Shown here one piece after another: positions 33,906-64,000 of a DNA stretch of 64,000 nucleotides. The stretch comes from Lumbricus rubellus. Lineage: Eukaryota > Annelida > Clitellata > Crassiclitellata > Lumbricidae. The stretch spans positions 39,667,959 through 39,731,958 of the forward strand of contig OX243815.1 in assembly GCA_945859605.1 (NCBI GenBank), written 5' to 3'. Made by a program: the position numbers and the translations under genes. Every line of letters begins with the position of its first letter. Position 1 is the stretch's first letter. The notes under the pieces were generated by a model that saw nothing but the letters and a program-made list of their open reading frames with translations, was not told where the DNA came from and did not search any database.

Positions 33906-36028
33906 TGTGTGTGTGTGCTTGTGTGTGTGTTATACATTATACATTATACATTATACATTATATATATAAATTATATATATATAAATTATATACATATATA
34001 AATTATATATATATATACATATGAGTCCTACTCAATTTCCGGATAATATATGGAGGTCAATAAATGATTCCTGCAGTCTGACCTGGCCAAGCTGGTAATA
34101 AAGTATGGAGAGATAAATGAATATGTCAGGCGATCGGGTCGTAGGATCGAGTGAAGGAGGCTGACAGTGGGTGAATGAGTCGGGGGTGGGGTAGGGCAGA
34201 GGAGGGAGGACTGAGGACTGCCTCCCCGAGTCCCCGTAGTAGAAGGAAACGTTGATGAGCTGATATTACGACGCACATACACAGATATAATACTGCATGC
34301 AGTCGCAATGGACTACGAAGAAATGGACGACGAAATTGATAGATTGATCAGCTCTTTGTTATCATCAGGATTCGCACAGTCAAGTCACGCCAATCGCTGT
34401 ATACATTAGTCCAAAATACCAACGCTCATGTATATACATAATACATGTACAGTATTACATACATGCATATAATTATGTATATAATATGCAAGTATATAGG
34501 CTATTTGCGTATTTATATTAATGTAGGCTATCTATATATGTAGTCTTGTAAGTGCATCTTGACAGACTGTTAGTAGTACATGTATATTATATACACCCAA
34601 ATAAATAAATATAAAATGATTGATTATATAAGGCTTTATCTGTGTTTATTGAATGTGCCCACATGTGCCCATTTACTTCTCTTTAAATGTATTGGGGACA
34701 ATATCTCTCTCATTTTAGGCCTACTCTTGACTCTGTCTTTCCTGGCTTAGGTCGAAATTTTGGAAAAACAAAATAATTATTGTATACAGGAAGACCAAAA
34801 CATTTGTGAACTCGATGCACGATCTCGTCATCAATGTTCGACGCTCTAAAACTGTCGCTTGCAATTTGACTATTAGGCCTAATTCTATTATTGCTTCGGG
34901 TAGCAAAACACAGCACACGAATATAAAGGCTCACTGTGGCACAGAATCCAAACAAGGTTCCAACTTTCAATGATTATTAGGTCTATAGCCTAGGGTAACA
35001 GCATTGTCTTCCTGCTCCATGCAGTTTAAACAAGACAATGCTTTTGCGTTCCGCTGCATGTTCACTCTTGATGTAGGGGAAATCAACTTATAGGCCCCTA
35101 GTTGTTTATTATAGAATTTATAGACGGCAGTTCTAGAGAGCAATGCGGCGAAGGTCGAGGAGGTCGAGCTAGTAAAGCAGGACCATATGATAACATGTCG
35201 ACTACGCGGCATTGTTTTAAACCTCACAACAACAACAAAAAAAATTCGTTTTATTGAGAAAATAACCTGTCGTCATATTAACGCGACATGTTAACAAGCG
35301 CCAAGAGAGCAACCGACAAAGCCTATAACATTTTTGAACAGCATTCGTTGTATGTAAGCTTATGTCCCAACTTGTGGTACATTATACATAGTGAACCATC
35401 GATTATCGCCTTCTGCATAATTATTAATCGGGTGCTATAGAAGTCGATAAGATTAGCCTATAATGGATTGGATTAGATTAGAACACACCGGATTATAATG
35501 TTAGATTATATATCAAAGCTTCGGTATGCCAATATTTCACCATACTATCGGCTTAGATCGTTAAGCTCTTATAGGCTATTAGATTGTTCTATAATTTTAT
35601 TTAATTAAAGTAGACTAGACTTAATTTAGGCCTACATGTAAGGCCTACATAGTTAGAATGATTCAGGCATACTATTGTTCATAATTGATTGATAATTATT
35701 GTATCTGACGTCTGTTTTACACAGGAATGCGGATTCCAATTCAATGGAGAATAAACTTGCTTACTTACTTATTTACTTACTTACTCACTAGCTTAGAGTA
35801 GGTAGTAAAAGTAAAGTAAAGTCCCATCCCGTTCCATGAGGAACACAGGGAGGCGCTCATCGAGTAGGGCCTACATTGAATTATATTAGAGGTTGAGCGA
35901 ACTCTGGGCATCGACGTAATATACGTCGATGACTCTGGGAGTGTGTTGTTCCATGACCAGTCACGTGACCGTAGGTGTAGTAATTATATCTTGACCTGTA
36001 TATCTTTCTCTCTTCTTTCTCTCTTCCG
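33595..36028. other. Gene-free stretch with AT and GT microsatellites
   Basis: A (GT)n run lies at about 33873-33930, followed by ATTATAC repeats and (AT)n to 34020. A 33-codon open frame at 34309-34410 (MDYEEMDDEIDRL) has no support. No recognised gene. Confidence 0.5.
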
Positions 36029-36394
36029 TCAGTCATGCGACGACGATGAGGCTTTCACATGACTTCTCCAGACTTGTCTATTTCTGATGAGATCCTTTGC
36101 TCTTGGTATACCGATATCCATCATCTTCAGATCCTCTCTGACATTGTCCATCCAAGTCTTTGGTTGTCTTCCTCTGCTTCTCTCTCCTTCTATATGCCCG
36201 TGCAGGGCCGCGAGTGGTAGTCTTTTTCCCTCCATGCGCTCCACATGACCGAACCACCTGAGCCGTCTTTTCCTGATTTTTTCCACTACCGTTTCTTCTG
36301 CGCCCAGCTCTTCTCTTGTCTTCTCGTTCCTGATTCTCTCTCTCTTGCTCCTGCCCTTGATTCTCCTCAGCCAACCCATTTCAGCCACCAGCAA
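36029..36394 (-). pseudogene. LINE reverse-transcriptase C-terminal fragment
   Basis: The - strand encodes EMGWLRRIKGRSKRERIRNE, KIRKRRLRWFGHVERM and GRQPKTWMDNVREDL. This is the conserved tail, downstream of the RT domain, of animal non-LTR retrotransposon pol proteins. About 120 residues remain of a normal ~1000, so it is a 5'-truncated copy. Confidence 0.86.
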
Positions 36395-36917
36395 TCTTCT
36401 TATAGTATATAGTACTTTCTAAATAAGTATTAGGCATACACCCAACAATCTCAGCCATGTCTTTTTCTCGCGATAACACTGTCATCAGTTTCAGTCGGTC
36501 AGTTTGCATGCAGACGCACACATCATAGACTCGACGTTCATCATCGAGTCAATGCGGTTTTATCGATGTGTGCCAAGCCAGAACAACATTCACTCGTCTC
36601 TCTCTCTCTCTCTCTCTTCAGAAAACGTTCTAATCGTGTGAGCGTCTCAGATGAATGCTTCATTGCTCTCAGGTATGATATACACAGCCACTGTAGCTTC
36701 AGCATTGACCAGAGCAGCGATATCAGTTATTTCTATCTGTTTATCGATCTCTATTTGTCGTTAATATCCCTTCAGTACCATAAGATGAGATGTGATATAT
36801 TGAATGCAGCGAGCGATGCCATGTTGGTCTGATCGGCTCATACATAGTTCAAGCGCTGACCAAAGACTTTGACGACAAGGTCTCTATAGATAGATCGCTC
36901 GACGCTGCTGTTCAGTC

Positions 36918-57766
<20,849 letters not shown>

Positions 57767-57778
57767 GACTCAATGGAC

Positions 57779-57862
57779 AGCGCTCGTGGATAAGCTGGTG
57801 CCCTGCGTTGGGATTTCGAGTGGCGCTTTGGAAAATTGGAGATTACGATTCCGATTGGATAA
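57779..57862 (+). repeat. SINE-like repeat family 2, copy 2
   Basis: CAGCGCTCGTGGATAAGCTG, GTGCCCTGCGTTGGGATTTC, GAGTGGCGCTTTGGAAAATT, GGAGATTACGATTCCGATTG. It starts 12 bp after the receptor stop codon, so it is probably part of the 3' UTR. Confidence 0.62.
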
Positions 57863-58320
57863 CATCAAGACCTTTCCATTTATGGAAGGAACCTTGAGAG
57901 AAGATTGACGATAGCAGAGCATTGCACAGTATATCTATGCCTGCGTGTAGCGTTGTCCAGTGGTTAAAGCATTTAGCCAGAGAAGAAAAAGACACTCATC
58001 CAACAACCTTTGTATTTACTTTGATAACACTGGTCCAGTCAGTCTATAATATACACACTCAAATGCATACTGCTGTGAAATACTTCCTAGACCCAACTTA
58101 TAATACCACCAAACAAGCAACAAAACAATTACCTGTTTGGTGGACCTTAACACTGAGAATTTAAAACTGTGTAATGTGTATGTCATTTGTTGAAAATTTC
58201 AAGACAATAAGACAGCACAAATAACACATCACACTCTATGTACATCGGAGTTGTTTACAAATTGAAGAAACATTGTCACGAATTTCAGTTTCTAATGTTC
58301 GTAGCAGCCTGACCGAAACA

Positions 58321-58368
58321 TCAGTAGAAGAAGACGCCAAAGCAGGCAACAACACAGAATAGCGTATC
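58321..58368 (-). CDS. DYNLT2B: DYNLT2B exon 5
   Basis: Acceptor TTGTAG; encodes DTLFCVVACFGVFFY and TGA, the final strand of the Tctex1 domain. Confidence 0.9.
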   Translation of the reverse strand, partial: DTLFCVVACFGVFFY

Positions 58369-60935
58369 CTACAACACAGAAAGTAGTCCACTATTTGAGT
58401 AGCACAAGCATAAGTGCGTATAGTAAATCTACATGAATTAGGGCTGTACTGAATACGTGATTACTGATTACCACCAGTTGGCCGGAAAAAAATAATTGGA
58501 CCAGCTATTCAGCCGAATACAAATATGAATAGTGTACAAAATAGGTCTACTAACAGCAATTGATTTCCTCAAGAATTGAATGGTATTATTTAAATGTTGA
58601 CACTAAAAGACCTGATCATTTTAATGCCTTCTAAGACTCTAGCCTAAATGAAGTCAGCACACACAATTATTAGTGTTTGTTTCATTTACATACATTATGA
58701 AAATAACAGATGCGTACACGGGTCGAGGGGGTACGAAAAATGATTTTTTTGCGTACATAATATATGGATGGCCCAAGCGGCATGAAAAGTAGGTCATATC
58801 ACAAATCAAGTGGAAATTGTTCCACACTGAGCAGTGAGCACCCTAAGAGAATTCAATAGGTCATGGCACACATTCTAAAAACAAGGGTAATGTCACTTAT
58901 ATGTCACATGCATTACATGCTACTTACGTTATAATGTCACTTACACTACATGTCGTTTACATTACAAGTCACTTACATTCACTTACATGATACTTACAGA
59001 AGTTACAGTACATAACATGTCACTGACATTCATTTGCATGTCACATACATAAGATTTAGATGTCGCTTATATTAAATGTCACTTACATTCATGTAGATGT
59101 CTTGTGCATAGTTGTCAGTATCTGAATCCCAGAAACATCGACATCCCATTCTAAGAACAAAGACCAAATTCCAGCAGAGTGTTATAACCCATTCAACTCA
59201 TCAAGATCAGATACCAGACCACATAGTATTCTAACTATCGTATATAGCTCACTAACTGGGTGGCAGAGGGGTCAATGGAGGGTAATTGCAGCACATGGGT
59301 CTGCACTAGCTTTATTGCAGGCCTGCATTTCTCTGGGCAAAATCAAATCATCATGCTTCATTAAAAAAACTTACTTGACACCTTCGCCTCTTTGCTCGCC
59401 GATGACGACTTGAACAGTGAACTTGTATCTGTCATATCCCATTTCTAAAACACAATTTAAGAATACTCAATAATCACACTCTAATCAGGCTGCATGTAAA
59501 TATGCCTAATCATTTTCTGAACTAAGGTTGAATTAAAACTAGGATCCATGCCCAGATCTTGCTGTAGCAGAAATCACATTAAATTACAATGAAGTGTTGA
59601 TCTAGAGCAAGTTTTTGCATAGTCTACAATACTATAAACCAGTTTATTTCAGCTCTTCGGCTTAATCACAAATAGATGTACTCCTAACTACAAGAAGAAG
59701 AAAGAAGACGAGTCCTTCAAGCTAAACCTAGGCAGCTATAGGTATGAAGCAGCAGTGACCCCCACTTTCTGAACCTTGGCATTATGGAGGCAGATGATCA
59801 TTTCTCTCCTTCTCACGTGCACATGGTCTTCCCTAAATTAATACGACCCTGAGTAAAGTGCCATAATCTCTCTGTATCACGCAAAAGCAAGAGATTATAA
59901 ACCCTGAGTAAAGTGCCATAATCTCTCTGTATCACGCAAAAGCAAGAGATTATAAACCCTGAGTAAAGTGCCATAATCTCTCTGTATCACGCAAAAGCAA
60001 GAGATTATAAACCCTGAGTAAAGTGCCATAATCTCTCTGTATCACGCAAAAGCAAGAGATTAGAAAGTTTCACAAACCTTTAACTCTGTTCTTAACAAGA
60101 GTTGCGATATCTCTGGACCACTCGGTGCATTCGTCACCCTTGTACTCCTTCCCGTGAAGATATTCGGCCACAATGTTATGCATCGCCTCCTTCACATGGA
60201 CCGGACGAAACCTATCAACAACAACCAGCTAAATTAAATTACTGGTTAAATTAACCAGTCAGTGCTTGTGAATAAGCAGGTGTCCTGCGCTTGACTTTGT
60301 CGCAGCGCTTTAGAAGTTTGAAGGTTACGATTCCGAGTCTTTTACCTATTTATACCAAGTTTTGCATAGGACTAATTTGGATTAATCTGTGACAGAGGAT
60401 ACACAAGGTCAATTCCAGGGTTGTCAAGGAAAATTTGAGATGGCTGGCAGCCCTAGAAATAACTTTGAGCAGTTTTAGTGCATTTCATGATTTCACCGCG
60501 TTACGGTCATGGACAGTGACTGCGTGCATGCATATTCCGTTAGCTTTCATCAATTCAGCTTCCATTTGAGCAAAGAATTACTTACGTCATTTCAACATCT
60601 ATTTAAGCAATTTTAAAAAAACACATGTAATTAACCAAGAATTTGTAAAAATCAATCCAACTTCAAATATAATGAAATACTCTAGAATAGAGCAGACCAT
60701 CCATCATAATACAATACGATATTATATTTTACTATGAAAAACGAGAATAAAATAAGCCAAACTGCGATTAACCTAACATACATGCACTCAAATGACTTAA
60801 TTATGCGAATAAACAGTCGTGTGGGAAAAAGGAGAAGCAGAAGAGTACGTGTACGTACTTATTACTGAAGTTCGGACGAATGATGTATGTGTTGCTGTTC
60901 ACTTCTTTAACGGCTTCTGCAGTTTCGGTAGCCAT
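58321..60935 (-). CDS. DYNLT2B: Dynein light chain Tctex-type 2B (TCTEX1D2), five exons
   Basis: Exons on the - strand: 60859-60935, 60078-60211, 59375-59444, 59087-59150, 58321-58368; all splice phases agree and give about 130 residues. The protein reads MATETAEAVKEVNSNTYIIR, PNFSNKFRPVHVKEAMHNIV, DECTEWSRDIATLVKNRVKE, MGYDRYKFTVQVVIGEQRGE, GVKMGCRCFWDSDTDNYAQD and ends CVVACFGVFFY. That is a complete Tctex1 fold with the family's WS-I and RCFWD/DTDN signatures. DYNLT2B is a light chain of cytoplasmic dynein-2, which drives retrograde intraflagellar transport in cilia; the role is by homology. Donors are GTACGT, GTTTGT, GTAAGT and GTAAGT. The gene is convergent with the receptor gene. Confidence 0.93.
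58369..59086. other. DYNLT2B intron 4 with TCACTTACAT repeats
   Basis: Between about 58900 and 59095 the phrase ATGTCACTTACATT recurs with changes about ten times, a degenerate minisatellite of 14-24 bp period reaching the exon 4 donor. Confidence 0.65.
59087..59150 (-). CDS. DYNLT2B: DYNLT2B exon 4
   Basis: Acceptor TTCTTAG, donor AAT/GTAAGT; encodes MGCRCFWDSDTDNYAQDIYM and N. Confidence 0.93.
59375..59444 (-). CDS. DYNLT2B: DYNLT2B exon 3
   Basis: Acceptor GTTTTAG, donor AA/GTAAGT; encodes MGYDRYKFTVQVVIGEQRGE and GV. Confidence 0.93.
59847..60064. repeat. 55-bp tandem repeat, four near-identical copies
   Basis: Units start at about 59851, 59906, 59961 and 60016, each with GAGTAAAGTGCCATAATCTC and CAAAAGCAAGAGATTATAAA. 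They are almost identical, so the expansion is recent. It sits in intron 2 of DYNLT2B, ending 14 bp from exon 2. Confidence 0.93.
60078..60211 (-). CDS. DYNLT2B: DYNLT2B exon 2
   Basis: Acceptor GTTGATAG, donor AAAG/GTTTGT; encodes FRPVHVKEAMHNIVAEYLHG and KEYKGDECTEWSRDIATLVK. Confidence 0.93.
60262..60345 (+). repeat. SINE-like repeat family 2, copy 3
   Basis: AGCAGGTGTCCTGCGCTTGA, CGCAGCGCTTTAGAAGTTTG, AAGGTTACGATTCCGAG. Most diverged of the three copies; lies in DYNLT2B intron 1. Confidence 0.5.
60859..60935 (-). CDS. DYNLT2B: DYNLT2B exon 1 with start codon
   Basis: ATG at 60935-60933 is the only Met of the exon and an upstream in-frame TAA (60936-60938, reading TTAAATGG context) supports it as the start. 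Donor AATAA/GTACGT. Confidence 0.9.
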
Positions 60936-61591
60936 TTAAGACGTATATCTTTTACAAAAACTATGAGAAGTGTATCTTTTTAATTATCTCAAACGACGAA
61001 AACAAGCAACTTTCTAACAAAAATAAGCGCTTTAAAACATATGACTGAATATGTAAACAAAGTCGGTTTCATGGCGACAGAACGCTAACCCTGCTGGTTC
61101 CCTGCTAGTCAACAAAGCGAATAAGTATGTAACATAACATATGCCGACCCTCTAACGATAACACAAATACATCTATAGGGCCTACGATGGCATCGACGAG
61201 TGGTGAAATAACAAAAGGAACGCGGTGGTAACATGATTTTCACTTAGCATATAATTATGACGTCCACTAATTGCGACGTTGTGAGTGCATATATGAATAA
61301 ATAACATGCAGCATTTTGCCATTTTTTCTAACTGGGCATTTTTCTTCAAGATCTATTAGGCCTAAGTAGGCCTACAGCTCATCTTATGTCTCCATTTACG
61401 TGTACATTGGCTACCTCCTAATAATAAAATAAATCCTGCAGTATTCGAGTTTACTGAAAACATAATTAGGCTATATGGTCTGGGTCAAGTAGTCTAGGCC
61501 TATAGGCCTAACAGAACAGTACAAAATGTAAACCTGTAAATATAAATCTGTAGTGAAAAGTTTAAAATAATAAATTTGCCTAAAATTAGTC
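60936..61591. other. 5' flank of DYNLT2B, gene-free
   Basis: No TATA box, tRNA or open frame of note was recognised; the region is AT-rich. Confidence 0.5.
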
Positions 61592-61658
61592 AACAAGATC
61601 AAATGAATAATGTTTATTTGAAGTAACAAGATCAAATGAATAATGCTTATTTGAAGTA
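61592..61658. repeat. 33-bp tandem duplication
   Basis: AACAAGATCAAATGAATAAT followed by G(T/C)TTATTTGAAGT occurs twice in a row with one difference. Confidence 0.9.
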
Positions 61659-61669
61659 AAAGAGTAAGG

Positions 61670-61990
61670 TCCGACTGTTTTGGTCTGGCTGCCGAACGCT
61701 GTCTATTCACGGACGCGATCCGACTACTGCCCGACACGGAGACTTTTGCCTGCTGCGTTTCCGCCCTCGGCCGGTTCATCCCTCCTTAGACAACCTGGTG
61801 ACCCCGAGTTCCCCCAAGGTCACCATATCGATGCCAAGCTTAGTGCGGACACCCGTTCAACATAGAACGTCGACCGACAGGACTCCCGACCTCAAGTCGT
61901 CCACCAACCCTGGCCTCCAAGTAGCTGGATTACAGGAGTACGCCATGACTCCCAGCCGATCACAACAGACTTCAACTCGTACACATTGAA
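61670..61990 (+). mobile_element. Possible LTR-retrotransposon relic (LTR end and primer-binding site)
   Basis: A GC-richer island in AT-rich DNA. TAGACAACC at 61786 precedes TGGTGACCCCGAGTTC, which looks like a tRNA primer-binding site directly after an LTR ending in CA. An open frame follows for about 60 codons from ATG 61831 but shows no Gag motif I can name. No second LTR or pol is visible. Confidence 0.33.
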
Positions 61991-63519
61991 TTGATTATAA
62001 TTGCATTCACTAGGTGGCAATCACGCGTACAAATCAAGTAAGTAGCAGCCACCATGTGCCTATTCTTCCAGGTTGAGAATTTACTATTTGTACTGTCACT
62101 ACCACTGATGTGTACAAGTTTCTTATTGTCTATTCCTACAGTCTAATTCATTATTTATAAAATAGTGCCGTAAGTATAATTGTCAAAGGCCCGTTCATAA
62201 TCTACACAACAGATTATACACATCTTTCCTAATCGTACGCTGTAGTCATTATTTTCTCCCCTATTGTTCTTAGGACAATAATTGCATCCTCTTCTGAATC
62301 AAACTGATTCTTTTCCTATATTGTTGTTTGGTCTCTGCATTGCTTTCCCAGGTCTCTGGTTAATATCTTCAGCATAATCTTTGATGCATGCAATAGGCTA
62401 TGAGGTTTATTGGAATGGTGTCAATAATTCAAAATCAGTCAAATTTGTATCACCCGGGTTGGACTGGGAACACCCTTGTATATTAAGTTTCTTGTAACAT
62501 AAAAAAATTAATATTTGAAATAAATCAATTCACTTTCTTTTGTATACATATCATAACTGTTTCAATATAATCCTTTGGCCACTCTCCAATAGGCCTAATA
62601 ATTATTCTGTGACCCCCATAAAGATACAGAAAAGAAACTTCTGCTAAAAAATCCCAGAATATCAATCTAGATTCTAAGTTTCTAACATTGATCAATAAGT
62701 CTAACTCGTTATCCTTTCCAAGAAGCTAATAATACATGCTTTTAATTGTACGTGTACTTCTGACCACTGCGCATTGATGATAGTGTTTCTGATGCTCAAA
62801 GAAAGTTTATGCAGCGTCACCATTGAAGTCAACATAAATTCAAACCAACAATTTCTAGCACAGTTATCTAAAAAGTAGAGTTTGGCCAGCAGTTCAGAAC
62901 AAGTCAGGTCAACAGTTGCACATTGAGTAAAACATGAACCACACAAAAGAAAACCTATAATAAGCCAACATGAGAGGTAGAAGCCACTGGGTGAAGCCTC
63001 AATAACTTCATTTTTCATGGTCTATGCATGAGAATACGAGACTTGTCTACTGCCATACCATTTGGGTAGTGCACAGTTAATGTACACATTTATAGCTTAG
63101 TTCATCACACAGGATTTACAGAAGAAGAAATTCCTTTTATTGTCCTGTCTCGGCAGATCTTTGAGAAACAAAAACGCACAGCTGAGATTAATCCAGCTTG
63201 ATAAACAGTAGACTAACGTACGCAGTGCACCTAGCAACAACCACGATTTCCAATAATACCAAATACGATCAAAGTGAACAATAAGCAATATTATAACAGC
63301 ATCACCCATGACATAAGCAGGACACACATAGGAAGAGCAGAAATCATCAGCACAAAAAAGTCCCAAAAGAATTCCTAAATATCTTACCCCATTTTTACTT
63401 AACTGATGGCTTTCATCATTAAACTTATTACTATGCATACTCATTAATTGGCTTTAATCATTAAACTTATTACTATGCATATTCATTAAATGCCACTATC
63501 AAATGAACAAGCAGCTATC
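61991..63519. other. Stretch without supported gene
   Basis: Two - strand open frames (62701-63018 and 63097-63444) encode hydrophobic, Cys-rich peptides with no recognised motif. They could be membrane-protein exons or chance frames in AT-rich DNA. Confidence 0.35.
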
Positions 63520-63645
63520 AATAGTGCTCAGCAATTGTGAGTGAAGGACTTGATCATGGACTCTAAACAGCAGCCATCTCTCGGGAGAATTGAACCCACG
63601 CTCTCCACATTACAAGGCAAGCGCTCCAATCTATCGGCCTCTATG
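63520..63645 (-). mobile_element. Diverged SINE family 1 fragment
   Basis: AGCAATTGTGAGTGAAGGAC, GGGAGAATTGAACCCACG (B-box inverse) and TACAAGGCAAGCGCTCCAAT correspond in order to the SINE at 43107, with much divergence. Confidence 0.55.
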
Positions 63646-64000
63646 TTCATCTTTATTAAACGCCATTTGTTACTTGCACAGCATTTGTTTCATGATGAGC
63701 AGCTGCAAAAAATTATATTACATTTAAGCACAAATTTTTTAACTTATAAAAAATATTGCAAAACTAGTACATGGTAGAAACATGAGATACATAAAGAAGA
63801 GATATCGCAAAACAAGTAGATACAGCAGAAGCATGTAACTGTAAATCATTGTAAAGTTTGTAACAGCAGTCAAAATAGAAACCTTTAAAAAGTTCTTTTG
63901 CAAATGAGGTAAACTCTTTTGTGACTTCTATATCAGCTTGAACAATAATAATTATTATGATTAATTTCTTTGCTTACTAGTAGCTTTATAACACTGACAT
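63646..64000. other. Right edge, nothing recognised
   Basis: AT-rich; no supported feature. Confidence 0.5.

Noticed and set aside
34309..34410. 33-codon acidic micro-ORF
   Set aside because: Too short and without ribosome-profiling, conservation or splice support.

Overview
The window is nuclear DNA of an animal, most likely a marine invertebrate. It has spliced genes with GT-AG introns, metazoan-type genes (nicotinic-type Cys-loop receptor, sacsin-like chaperones, axonemal/IFT dynein light chain), very many microsatellites and non-autonomous transposons, and a strongly over-used palindromic word, TAGGCCTA/GTAGGCCTAC. I cannot place it to phylum from sequence alone.

Layout. (1) 1-1380: the last exon (HEPN domain plus a basic tail) of a sacsin-like gene that continues beyond the left edge. 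(2) 1381-11643: gene-free DNA full of mobile elements: a mariner-like element with long terminal inverted repeats (4108-5315), tRNA-derived SINEs, a hAT-type MITE with an 8-bp duplication, and a nested structure in which a TA-flanked element carrying about 1.5 kb of ATGGC satellite has inserted into one arm of a large palindromic element. (3) 11644-31803: a second, tandem sacsin-like gene, with six visible exons on the + strand coding about 4460 residues: three HSP90-like sacsin repeats, a J domain with an intact HPD, and a C-terminal HEPN domain. Its second visible intron has a GC-AG boundary and holds a DNA transposon with an antisense transposase-like ORF. Exon 4 contains one in-frame stop lying in a 33-bp stretch bounded by a short direct repeat. 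(4) 31804-36917: another copy of the hAT MITE, a candidate alternative first exon for the next gene, and a LINE reverse-transcriptase tail. (5) 36918-57766: a nicotinic acetylcholine receptor-type (Cys-loop) subunit in six exons, with the classical 45-bp and 110-bp exons and a 15-kb intron packed with satellites and MITEs. (6) 58321-60935, - strand: a five-exon Tctex1-type dynein light chain (DYNLT2B/TCTEX1D2), convergent with the receptor gene. (7) 60936-64000: no confident gene; a possible LTR/primer-binding-site relic and a SINE fragment.

The genes look functionally unrelated: two chaperone-like giants that are tandem paralogues, one neurotransmitter-gated channel subunit, one ciliary motor light chain. 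The most distinctive points are the sacsin tandem pair with divergent C-termini, the in-frame stop and GC-AG intron in the second copy, two phase-compatible first exons for the receptor, a transposon with an apparent 9-bp target duplication carrying a poorly characterised transposase-like protein, and the satellite-in-a-transposon-in-a-palindrome.
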